A DNA stretch of 17,500 bases from Cristatella mucedo (lineage: Eukaryota > Bryozoa > Phylactolaemata > Cristatellidae): contig WPIO01000153.1 of the NCBI GenBank assembly GCA_009760855.2, positions 315,001 to 332,500 of the forward strand, written 5' to 3'. Of the stretch, positions 9,640 through 17,343 are shown one piece after another (the first letter of the stretch is position 1; each line of letters begins with the position of its first letter). The position numbers and the translations under genes are program-made. The notes under the pieces were generated by a model. The model was not told where the DNA came from. It was given only the letters and a program-made list of their open reading frames with translations, and did not search any database.

Positions 9640-9776
9640 GTGAGTGAGAGGAAGGAAGCTGGCCGTTCAGTTGGCGACCTTTCGCATGTAAATGGAGCCT
9701 GGGTGAACCTGTGCGAGGAGCGCATGGAGGGTCAAAACTCGTTAACCGGAAGAAGCATTCTGCTCCACTTATGTAT

Positions 9777-9777
9777 C

Positions 9778-9851
<74 letters not shown>

Positions 9852-9892
9852 CATACATATATACATACATATATACATACATATATATAACG
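9777..9892 (+). repeat. Compound TA/CA/CATA microsatellite
   Basis: ATGTATATATATACACAC, then ACATACATACATACACACAC, a CA run, and several copies of ATATATACATACAT. It is alternating purine-pyrimidine throughout and prone to Z-DNA or cruciform formation. Confidence 0.9.
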
Positions 9893-10087
9893 CCAGGGCC
9901 GCCACTTAGCGCCGGCATTCCATGACAGAGCGTTCCTGACGTGTGTGGGGTTGCACTTTTACGTCTCGGGCATCACCAGCTGACCTTGCTGGAAAGTGTG
10001 ATCCAGCAAGGCACGACAGCGGCAGCAGCGTGCTGTTTTGTCTGCCATCGAGTTGCTGATATCGCAGCGTCTGCCAGTGTTTTTGCA

Positions 10088-10136
10088 TATTTTATTCGCA
10101 TTGGGCCAATCGTATTTTATTCGCATTGGGCCAATC
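10088..10136 (+). repeat. 25-base tandem duplication containing CCAAT
   Basis: TATTTTATTCGCATTGGG followed by CCAATC occurs at 10088-10111 and again, identical, at 10113-10136, with one base between. Each unit contains the near-palindrome ATTGGGCCAAT, which has a CCAAT box on both strands. This could be a paired NF-Y-type site (inference) or a simple duplication. Confidence 0.9.
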
Positions 10137-10454
10137 TGTAGGTGAGCAAACGATTTCACCGTGCAAGGCAGTCAATCAGCCGGGGCGGGGCAGTGTGTTA
10201 GCGGAAGAAGCCTACCTGATGCCACCTGATGTCACTTCATGCTCACGTGTCTCTAAATCGTGCCCGAGCACGAGCGGTGGCAGCTGCAGTGGGCATTATC
10301 TCCCTCCCTTCCCCTCCCCCGAGGTGCCACTTAGTGGCCTTGCAAGCAGCAAGCCTCGAGCCCACTGCTCTCTCCAGTTTCCATCACAACCACCGGAAGT
10401 TCGTTGGGATGGGCTGTGAGCTCGCCTGCCTAGAGCTCTGTCAGCCTCTTTTGC

Positions 10455-10600
10455 TTAGTGACAGAAGAGCCTTTACGGCTATCACCACCGCTTGCTGCCG
10501 CAGCAAGCGATCGCCTACCGTGCAGGATTCGAACCCACGTGACCTTGGTCCCGAGGTCGTGAAAAGCAACCGCCTTACCTAGTGTGCCGTCACGACACAC
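10455..10600 (-). repeat. tRNA-derived SINE family B, minus copy
   Basis: On the minus strand there is a tRNA-like head with the B box GGGTTCGAATCC (plus coordinates 10525-10536). An anticodon-like stem-loop GGTTG-CTTTTCA-CGACC lies at 10555-10571, and a GACC/GGTC variable-arm-like pairing and AGGTAAGGCGG on the A box side are also visible. The body that follows, GGTGATAGCCGTAAAGGCTC then TTCTG, matches the copy at 5690-5815. The head resembles a serine/leucine or other class II tRNA. The acceptor stem does not pair well and the body is shared, so this is a SINE rather than a tRNA gene. Confidence 0.7.
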
Positions 10601-10997
10601 TCAGAGCAGCCGAGAGATGGGGGGGGGGTATGGCTGCGCCGCCCTTTACCTGGCGGTTGCTTCAGCCGTTCAGGTCGAGCTGCAGGCGCTGCTATTGCAG
10701 GCAGATCGGGTGTGGTGCGCAGCACGAGAGCATGCCAGCTCTCGTCTGACATTTAAGTTATGGGTTTACGAGCTGCGGAATCTCGGGCCGTTTGTAAGCG
10801 CCGGGCTCGATAGCGCAGTGCCGCCAGCAGGCAGAGGTCTAGCGACTCTCAGGCCTCAGGCTTGTGTGCAGGCTCCAGCAGGCCGGCTCCTGTGGCGATG
10901 GCAGGTGCTCTGTCGGCGCGGGACTCCCAGCCGATGACACTTCCCACGATTAGGTGGCCATCGATCGACTTCGTCAGGCAAGGAAGGGAGGGAGGGA

Positions 10998-11024
10998 AAG
11001 AGAAAGAGAGAGAGAGAGAGAGAG
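10998..11024 (+). repeat. Short (GA)n tract
   Basis: AAAGAGAAAGAGAGAGAGAG-type purine run, preceded by GGAAGGGAGGGAGGG. All purines are on the plus strand. Confidence 0.9.
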
Positions 11025-11286
11025 ACCTTGCCCATTGGAGGCGGCTGGTGCAGCTGTGTGCATTGTCCCCTGCAGCAGTCAGCTGGCTGCTGGCTGCACT
11101 AACGCACAGAGGGCAGGGAAGCAACCTGAGTCAGCCACTCAGCGTGTAGCCTCACTTGTAGTCAAATCGATAAGGTCGGCCAGGAATTAGGCTATCGATC
11201 AGATGGAGCAAAGGAGCACGGCCATCGGAGAGGGAACCTCCAGGCTGTGAGGGAGGCTGCCGCTGGGCCAGACTTCCCCAGCGCAG

Positions 11287-11475
11287 CCGCCTCACTGCAT
11301 CGGTACAGCTGCTGCTGCCGCCACTGCCGCTGCTGCTGCTGCTGCTCCAAGTGCTACCGCTGCTCCCGCTCGGATTAGTCAAGCCAAGGGTCACTTCGGT
11401 AATCGGCTGCCTCTGCTCGGACACTCTGTGCCTGCCTTGCCGAACTTGCAGCAGCTGCTTGGATCTGAGAACTCG
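11287..11475 (+). CDS. Tentative exon: Ala-rich segment, phase 0 at both ends
   Basis: After cccagcgcag the plus frame reads PPHCIGT, then Ala/Thr runs, then PSATAAPARISQAKGHF, GNRLPLLGHSVPALPN, LQQLLGSENS, and meets gtaggg after TCG. Both ends are phase 0, as needed between the exons at 9552 and 12234. The frame stays open past this donor, so an alternative end before gtgaga at about 11550 is possible. The polypyrimidine tract is weak. A 170-codon minus-strand frame (11152-11664) overlaps; I read it as the shadow of this one, though the reverse cannot be excluded. Confidence 0.4.
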
Positions 11476-11708
11476 GTAGGGGCGGCAAGGGGCGGTACCT
11501 TCCCTCTCTTGCTTCCCGACGATCCATCCACTCCCACTCCCTGTTTGCGGTGGGCCGTGAGAATGCCCGTATGTAGGACTGTGTGACAGCTTTGGCTGCG
11601 TGACAGCTTCGGCGGAATTTGTACCGACCAGAGGGAAGGCACGCTCAATGCCTGCCCTCTCCATTACCTCGTGGCTACCACTATGCTACTATCTAACCTA
11701 TCTATCAT

Positions 11709-11830
11709 TCTACCACTAACCATTCGATTGTATTGCTTGCTTTTGTAGCAAATGTAAAGTGCCTAGAAAGAGATTGAGTTCTCCGAGGGTGGTACATTGA
11801 GTGCATTATTATTATTATTATTATTATTAC
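11709..11830 (+). repeat. (ATT)n-tailed repeat end, plus copy
   Basis: CTACCACTAACCATTCGATTG, then GCTTTTGTAGCAAATGTAAAG, TGCCTAGAAAGAGATTGAG, TTCTCCGAGGGTGGTAC and an ATT run. The leading 35 bases also match the copy at 16019-16163, so the shared unit is longer than the hairpin alone. Confidence 0.8.
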
Positions 11831-12005
11831 TATTATTGTTATAATTCTCATTCGTCTCGGCTCGCCCAGCCACTCTGCACGGAAGACATTTAGCAGTAGA
11901 AAAGCCAAGCAGACCTGCAGGCTGCCTCTGGTATGCCTGTCGTGAGTTACACAGTGAGTAGGAGGAGTAGAACGAGAAGAAAGGAAAAGAAACGAGTGGG
12001 TGAAG

Positions 12006-12152
12006 AGGAGGAGGAAGGAGAGGGTGAGGGTGAGGAGGGTGAGGGTGAGGAGGAGGAGGAGGAGGAGGAGGGTGAGGAGGAGGAGGAGGAGGAGGAGGAG
12101 GAGGAGGAGGAGGGTGAGGAGGAGGAGGAGGAGGGTGAGGAGGAGGAGGGTG
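12006..12152 (+). repeat. GAG/GGTGAG purine minisatellite in intron
   Basis: About 145 bases of GAG/GGA units are interrupted by eight GGTGAG hexamers. All purines are on the plus strand except for the T of each GGTGAG. In one frame it encodes Glu/Gly, in another Arg/Val. The last unit, GGAGG followed by gtgagtacc, is a near-perfect 5' splice site and ends about 80 bases before the acceptor of the next exon. I read the tract as intronic, but an exon ending at 12149 in the Arg frame would also be in phase. Confidence 0.8.
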
Positions 12153-12233
12153 AGTACCGCGTTAATGTCTCATTCACCATCATCTTGTGCACTTCAAGCG
12201 ATCGACGCCTCTGAGTCCATGTCTCTTCTGCAG

Positions 12234-12479
12234 GCCTCTGCCATCGGCGGTGCCGCCACAGCTTTGCAGCGTCCTGGCGGTGCGCGCAGTCATGCCATGG
12301 AGCCAGACGGAAGTGACTACCATGCTGCTGCTGAGCGACTGCGTGGCTGGGCAGCGGCATCCGATTCGTCGTCCTGCACGACAGTGTCCGATGCCGGCGG
12401 CAGAGCCAGCATGCAGCCTGCCTCCGACGGCAGTGGCCACCAGCCGTCACGTGGCAGGGCTCAAACCCCCGACGACTTG
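12234..12479 (+). CDS. Exon: 82-residue Ser/Ala/Gly-rich acidic segment
   Basis: It is preceded by ccatgtctcttctgcag and followed by gtgagtgc, and is exactly 246 bases, phase 0 at both ends. It encodes ASAIGGAATALQRPGGARS, HAMEPDGSDYHAAAERLRGW, AAASDSSSCTTVSDAGGRA, and ends QPSRGRAQTPDDL. A short amphipathic stretch (YHAAAERLRGWAAAS) sits between disordered, Ser- and Asp-rich parts; SDSSS and TPDD are possible casein-kinase-type or proline-directed sites (inference). No family was recognised. The CTG-rich codons continue the compositional bias of the upstream exons. Confidence 0.75.
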
Positions 12480-13786
12480 GTGAGTGCAGCGGCGCGGCTG
12501 CCTTTGCCTCGAGGCTGAGCCCCCCCTGCTGGCAAGCTGCTCTGCTGAGCAAGCTCAGGGCGAAGAGCTCAAGCATCCGGTGCTTGAGCTGAGCACTGAG
12601 CCTCGTGTTGGCAACCGCTCGTCACGTGAGCCGCTTGCCCCTCCCTTCAGCCCCGAGTGTGGCTTGCTGGCCGAGAGTGGCCTCGCTCACTCCCGTCGTT
12701 CAGCTGGAGCCGAATGTCGTTGACATCTGGCGTGCCACGACGAGAGCAGCAGTAGCAGCATTGGTTTGATACGCTAAGTGCGGCCGGCCGCCGCAACGGA
12801 TGCGTTCTAGCGTTGCCTGCTGCTTATGTAGTGCCCCACGCCTACAATCAGCCTGCCCTCCTGGCTGTCAGTGCCCCATCTGCTTTGTGCTCTCCTGCTC
12901 TTCTGCTCTCCTGCTCTCCTTGCCTCAATGGCTTCCGTGCCAGCATCCCCCACATTGCTCATCAGTTGCCCACCGTATTTTGATTTGACTCGCAAGGAGG
13001 TCATTGGCGCTTGGTGTTGCAAGAGCGCTGGCAGATTATTCTGCCATCTGCTGTGCTTGCCCTGTATATATCGGGCAGAAGACCAGACAAGACTTTAGAC
13101 CTCTGACAAGGCTTGAGGGCTAAAGCTGCGTCTATGATGTCAAACGTTCCAAGTCGAGACATCGGTCCTCAGCGGCATCAGTCGTCCAGCTTTTGACTGA
13201 TGGGGTACGGGAGGCTGATGTAGGAAAGGATCCTCAGAACTGTCTCCTCAGAACCTGTCAGAGCCTCAGAGGCTCCGAGTTCGAGGAATTAGCCCAGGCG
13301 GTCTACATCTTGCCGTTAGATCAGTCATTGGAGACTTCGGAGGCAGCCATCCAATCAGAGCCGGACTCAAGAAGCAACCGGGACGGTGCCTTTTTAGACA
13401 CGTTGCTGGGGAGGCCAGTCAGTGGGGATTGCGAGAGTTTCTCCTCTTCTTGGCACTGTCTTCCGCTGCTACTCTCACAGCAGCAATCTTCACTAGCCCG
13501 CTGATATCAGATGTCTAGCATTCGTTATCATTTTCCAAATACGCATCACGAATGATGATTTGTGCTGCGCATTTTGCTTTGCTTTGGCACGGCAGGTTTA
13601 CTAGATTTTGTTTGTGAAAGATCGGGTGCACTTTAACATTCATTAGCATTATGTATAATGATATTGGCTTTCATTGGGTTTACTTGTTACAGTCAATTAG
13701 TGTCATGAATGTTGTCTTATTTTTTTGTAGAACAATTAGCCATTGTATTTATTGGTTGATGTAGCTGTTTAAATCAATGGGCATTT
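12480..13786. other. Intron or intergenic stretch
   Basis: No exon in phase with the flanking ones was found. A perfect 10-base inverted repeat lies at 12566-12590. An uninterrupted frame without ATG runs 13124-13504 on the plus strand and is listed separately. From about 13540 the sequence turns AT-rich, marking the approach to the inserted element. Confidence 0.45.
13124..13504 (+). other. Open frame of 126 codons, unassigned
   Basis: The frame is open from just after a TAA to a TGA. It has balanced residues in the middle (RGSEFEELAQAVYILPLDQS) and an acidic Ser-rich part (SEAAIQSEPDSRSNRDG). There is no ATG near the start and no convincing acceptor/donor pair in the phase of the main gene. 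It might be an alternative exon, a remnant or chance. Confidence 0.25.
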
Positions 13787-15170
13787 GTGATTGACATTTG
13801 GCCAAGGGAGTGTAAGAATTCTCCGGCATATATTTTGCTTCATGTGCGGGAGAATCACGACAAAGATGGCTACCAATGGCTACCGATGAGCTACATTCAT
13901 CAAACAATGCTATCATGCCTACTTTGGATGCAAACTGGGAGATCAGGATACGACATGGGCACCATATGTGGTGTGCAAGCCGTGTATGTAGACAATTTGA
14001 GACAATGGTTTCAAAGTCAAAGCCAATGCTTGCCATTTGCAGTAAAGATGATTTGGAGAGAACAAACTGACCATATTTCGGATTGTTATTTTTGTGTGCA
14101 TCACTAGCGTGCACGGCTTCGGCAAGAAGAATAGGTATAAGATTTAATATAAACATCTACTGTCAGTGCTGCGACCTGTACCGTACAGTGATGAGGTGGT
14201 AGTTCCTGTTCCACTTATTGCACTTGATGATACATTATTGACTCACAGTGATTCGAGTTCATACTGAAAGTGGCGCTGATGACGACCAAGATGTTTTTTG
14301 ATGTTACAGCACCTAAGCTAATGTCGCAATATGATCTTGATGGCTTAGTGAGAGACCCTGGCCTGCCCAAACAGGTCGGCTGAACTCCCCCCCTTCTAGA
14401 TTAAAGAGAGAATTTTTTGCGCCGAGTGCTACACTTTCATGATATAGATATCGTGAAAAAGAGTTTCTTCCATACTTTTTGACGAATAGTTCACTAGTCT
14501 GATGCAGCAAAGGTCGAAGGCTGAAGGTTAACCAAATGGAAAAGTGCTCATATGATCCGTCTGAGTGAAGTCGTCTCTTCGTTGATTCATCGAACCACAG
14601 TTTAAAGAGATTTTTGCTTCACCATGGAAGCAAACTTTCCTCTTGGCGGTTGCACATTCTGTGACAGGTGAAAGAGACTTACTGAAACACGAAAGAGACT
14701 TCGTCGTTGAAATCAAATACGATCAGCACCAGTGTACACCTACACAAAATATCGATGCACTTTATGTCTCTGTGCGGGACAGTGTCAAGCTGATGCTCTT
14801 CAGTAGCGAAGGAAAGACTTTTTGCCAGAGCAAAGACATTTTGTGCCTGGAGCGACAGCGTCCGAGGGCTTCCTCTTGTCGACCGCAAGACTTTCTCTCG
14901 GCTATCACAAGTCTGCTGACTACTCGCGAATCGTTGAGAGCATGATTTAATGCTACGTGGCACTTGGCAGCAGAATGAGTGTTAAGATACATTTTTTAAA
15001 CTCACCTCGACTATTTCTCATTTAATTTAGGTGCATTCATCGGGGGATCAGGGTGAGAGGTCGCACCAGGACATGTGTGAAATGAAGCATTGATATCAAG
15101 GCAGCTGAATTGTTACCTTCATGGTCCGATTACTGCTGAAGTATCCTGAAGTGCCGCAGATCCAGCTGCT
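13787..15170 (+). pseudogene. Decayed copy of an uncharacterised multi-copy animal protein
   Basis: Ordered blocks of a family I recall from many animal genomes as unnamed multi-copy proteins are visible in changing frames. These include MLSCLLWMQTGRSGYDMGT; MIWREQTDHISDCYFC (DCYFC at 14081-14095); RPVPYSDEVVVPVP (14172-); YDLDGLVRDPGLPKQ (to 14375); YRYREKEFLPYF (14443-14478); RLFVDSSNHSLKRFLLHHG (from 14572); HERDFVVEIKYDQHQ (to about 14732); YTKYRCTLCLC (from 14741); SVKIHFLNSP (from 14978); and GERSHQDM (15052-15075). The spaced Cys pairs suggest metal binding (inference). Stops and frameshifts separate most blocks, so it is inactive. Function is unknown; wide, patchy, multi-copy presence suggests a mobile origin (inference). 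AATAAA at 15318 could be its old polyadenylation signal. The AT-rich composition differs from both flanks. Confidence 0.75.
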
Positions 15171-15654
15171 GAGCATAGTAGAACGTCAAGGAAAAGGCAG
15201 TTTAAAAGCATCTGACTATATGAACGTAGACTTTTGTTTCAATTGTACACATCCTAGATGCTATTGTTATTTAACGATTGTAAAAACTATATGTATTGCA
15301 CGTGAAAGTATTGTAAAATAAAAATGCAGACTTCAAAATCCTGATGTGCTAGGTTAAAACGAGTTGCAGATTCTTAAAGGGCTTCTCGGAATTTACCCGA
15401 GTCGCCTAAATTAAATTGAAAACAACTGACAAAACGTTTTAATTTGCAGTTTAAATTCGAGGGTCATCTCTTCCTTTTGGGTAAGCGACATCAGATGGGT
15501 GTGTCTATGGATGGCCCCCTGCTCCATTTGCATTTGCTGCCACACGAGCTACTTCACATCCTCCACGCTTACAAGATCTCTTTCGTTGCTAAGCAATGGC
15601 AAATATACTGGCCAAAGACGGTCACATAGGCTAGTCTCGACTTGGTTACACAGT
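15171..15654. other. AT-rich stretch after the inserted element
   Basis: No gene was recognised. It contains a polyadenylation-like AATAAA (15318-15323) and may include the untranslated end of the element upstream. Confidence 0.4.
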
Positions 15655-15745
15655 GTAATAATAATAATAATAATAATTATGTACTTGATAAAGCGCCCTC
15701 AGAGAACTTAATCTCTTTCTAGGCGCTTTACATTTGCTGCAAAGG
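15655..15745 (-). repeat. (ATT)n-tailed repeat end, minus copy
   Basis: AATAATAATAATAATAATTATG then TACTTGATAAAGCGCCCTC, AGAGAACTTAATCTCTTTC and TAGGCGCTTTACATTTGCTG, CAAAGGGAA. Read inverted, it is the best-preserved hairpin arm pair in the window (AAAGCGCC / GGGCGCTTT). Confidence 0.8.
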
Positions 15746-16018
15746 GAATGTGTAGACATGGCTTTGTCGATGCTAGTTCGCACTCGAGACACGTTCGCAG
15801 GTGTTTCGACTCCGTACGTTCCCCGGCATCGACGAAGCTTACAAGTCGACATCTAATCAGAGTCGACATCAGCATAGCAATGCAACTCAGGGCCTTGCTC
15901 TGGTCGGACTGACGCGATCAAAGGCTTTCGCCGAACTCCTATCTCTAACCACACTTGCATGCTGACCCTGTGCATGTCACCCCTAACCATGTTTATGCTT
16001 GTTGTTTTTCGAGCATGC

Positions 16019-16121
16019 TACCACCACTCACCATACGATTGTGTTTCCTTTGCAGCAAATGTAAAAAGAAAGAAATTGAGCTTGAAAGAGATTGAGTTCT
16101 CTGAGGGCGCTTTATCAAGTG

Positions 16122-16163
<42 letters not shown>
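16019..16163 (+). repeat. (ATT)n-tailed repeat end, plus copy with long ATT run
   Basis: CTACCACCACTCACCATACG, then TTTCCTTTGCAGCAAATGTA, an insertion or duplication of AAAGAAAGAAATTGAGC, then AAAGAGATTGAGTTCTCTG, AGGGCGCTTTATCAAGTGC and 14 ATT units (16122-16163). The 5' part matches 11709-11750. Confidence 0.8.
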
Positions 16164-16200
16164 GATCTCTGGAGCCGGCAAAGCTCAAGCAGCTCCTTTC

Positions 16201-16224
16201 TTTTGATAAAGCGCTTTATCAAAA
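16201..16224. repeat. Perfect 24-base palindrome made of two tail ends
   Basis: TTTTGATAAAGC joined to GCTTTATCAAAA is a perfect palindrome with no spacer. The right half continues AGTGCATTATAATTA, as in the plus-strand tails; the left half equals the minus-strand form. It looks like two tail fragments joined head to head. Confidence 0.85.
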
Positions 16225-16257
16225 GTGCATTATAATTACAAAAAACATTAAATCACA

Positions 16258-16383
16258 ATAAATTAAATGCTTTAATAAAGTCACATGAAATTTGATAAAA
16301 AGTCACATGAAATTTGATAAAATGAAATGAAATCGAAATCGCAAATGAAAATCGAAAATAAAAATTAAATGAAATCGCAAGTA
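16258..16383 (+). repeat. AT-rich short tandem repeats
   Basis: AGTCACATGAAATTTGATAA occurs twice in tandem (about 16279-16320), followed by degenerate GAAATCGAAATCGCAAATG/AAAATCG units and AATAAAAATTAAATG. No coding content was seen. It is a local duplication of an A-rich sequence. Confidence 0.75.
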
Positions 16384-16883
16384 AAGCATTACGAGTCGTT
16401 GCTTGTGCGCCTCGGCCTATCGTCGGCCTCTGGTCGGTTGGCCGTGCCACGCTGCAAAACTCAAGTCCTCTGAAGACCGCCGTCAGTTCGCGTGCTCCTT
16501 AAGCCTCAAAGTTACTGCTGTCATGACATCTGGCGTCGCATAATATCCCCCCCCGAGTCAACACCATTCAAATAGAGACTGAACTCCCTTTGTGGGCCTC
16601 GCGTTTTAACTCCTGCAACCTGTCTGTCTCTTGTCTCACTCCTTGTCCACTCTCACCTCTTTTCTCCTGTCTTGCTGTCTGTCGGTCTGCGTCTCCCACT
16701 CTCTCCCTCTCTCTCCACTCTTTCCCTCCCTTCACCCCCTCTTCCTCTCTGCTCGAACACCACGTCCAAGGCGCTGCTACTTCGAGAGTTCGTCAGGCGA
16801 CGGCGCCGCAGTCAGCTGCCCGCCGGCTCTCAGCCCTCTCTTCCTGTGCGATTGCTGCTTGCGTTTCCATCCCGGAATTTCAG
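16384..16883. other. Intron-like stretch with a long pyrimidine tract
   Basis: From about 16600 to 16750 the plus strand is strongly pyrimidine-rich (CTCTCCCTCTCTCTCC-type). A possible acceptor, ccacgtccaag, at 16770 opens a frame that runs into the exon at 16884, so the exon might start earlier at about 16771. That longer form would need a phase 1 upstream exon and is therefore less favoured. Confidence 0.45.
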
Positions 16884-16961
16884 AGGAAGTCCCCTCCCCC
16901 CACTGCCGCTGCCGCAGGGCAGCTTCACCGCAGCAGTAGTGTGACACTCTTTGGGGGGAGG
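16884..16961 (+). CDS. Exon: 26 residues with basic Ser cluster
   Basis: It is preceded by ttgcgtttccatcccggaatttcag and followed by gtgggt after GGGAGG. It is 78 bases, phase 0 at both ends, matching the exon before (12234-12479) and after (17048-17155). It encodes RKSPPPTAAAAGQLHRSSS, then VTLFGGR. RSSSVT is a candidate basophilic-kinase site (inference). The donor is slightly off consensus (GTGGGT). An earlier start at about 16771 is possible. No family was recognised. Confidence 0.55.
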
Positions 16962-17047
16962 GTGGGTGTGTCGCCGGCATTGATGCTTAGCTGCTGCCCG
17001 TTGGGTGCAGCGGCAGCTCAGCTGATTTGCTGTTCGGCTGCCTGTAG

Positions 17048-17155
17048 AGACTTAAAAAGGAGAAGCGCGACTCGGGCACCTACGACCACGCCGAGCTCGA
17101 GAGGGACGGGCTGTTGCTTCGCGACGCCAGCACCAACACGACGGCGCTCGGCGAA
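17048..17155 (+). CDS. Exon: basic then acidic 36-residue segment
   Basis: It begins right after ggctgcctgtag. In this frame the TAG is the splice acceptor itself, so the frame cannot extend upstream. It ends at GGCGAA followed by gtgagtgc. It is 108 bases, phase 0 at both ends. It reads RLKKEKRDSGTYDHAEL, ERDGLLLRDASTNTTALGE: a Lys/Arg cluster, then a D-S-G-T-Y-D stretch, then an acidic part. The K-K-x-K-x-D-S/E-G-x-Y-D order is loosely like membrane-adjacent tails of some adhesion receptors such as syndecans, but no transmembrane segment is encoded nearby, so I do not assign that function. The intron before it is only 86 bases. Confidence 0.7.
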
Positions 17156-17226
17156 GTGAGTGCAAACTTCTGCTCCGAGCACCTCCTCCCCCACGCGGAG
17201 CAGGTGGCGCCGCTTGCAATGGATGG

Positions 17227-17308
<82 letters not shown>

Positions 17309-17343
17309 CTGACCGTCCGCTGCGTATCCTGTGTGCCACGCAG
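17156..17343 (+). other. Intron with (CT)n tract
   Basis: This 188-base intron lies between gtgagtgc and tgtgccacgcag. Positions 17230-17305 are about 38 CT units, lying upstream of the acceptor where a polypyrimidine tract could assist 3' splice-site recognition (inference). Confidence 0.7.

Larger units (their letters stand above)
9640..11286. other. Intron or intergenic stretch with repeats
   Basis: This region lies between the exon at 9552 and the tentative exon at 11287. It holds TA/CA repeats (9777-9892), a 25-base tandem duplication (10088-10136), an inverted SINE B (10455-10600) and a short GA tract (10998-11024). Open frames at 10584-10937 and 10849-11149 were considered, but no phase-consistent exon could be assigned. 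Confidence 0.5.

Noticed and set aside
10126-10419. Possible exon in the 10.1-10.4 kb region
   Set aside because: Several overlapping frames are open, but none has an acceptor and donor in matching phase, and the sequence runs into the SINE.
10500-10600. Genuine tRNA gene on the minus strand
   Set aside because: The B box and anticodon-like loop are good, but the acceptor stem does not pair, position 37 is a pyrimidine, and the downstream body is shared with another copy, so it is a SINE.
10584-10937. 117-codon plus frame
   Set aside because: It shows no motif and no phase-consistent splice borders, and contains no sign of selection visible by eye.
12559-12625. Possible exon GEELKHPVLELSTEPRVG between ctcag and gtgagc
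   Set aside because: Its end is phase 1, which conflicts with the phase 0 start of the next supported exon, and most of it is the 12566-12590 inverted repeat.
17048-17155. Syndecan-like cytoplasmic tail
   Set aside because: Only a short K-K-x-K-x-D-S-G-x-Y-D resemblance; there is no transmembrane segment upstream and no C-terminal EFYA-type ending.
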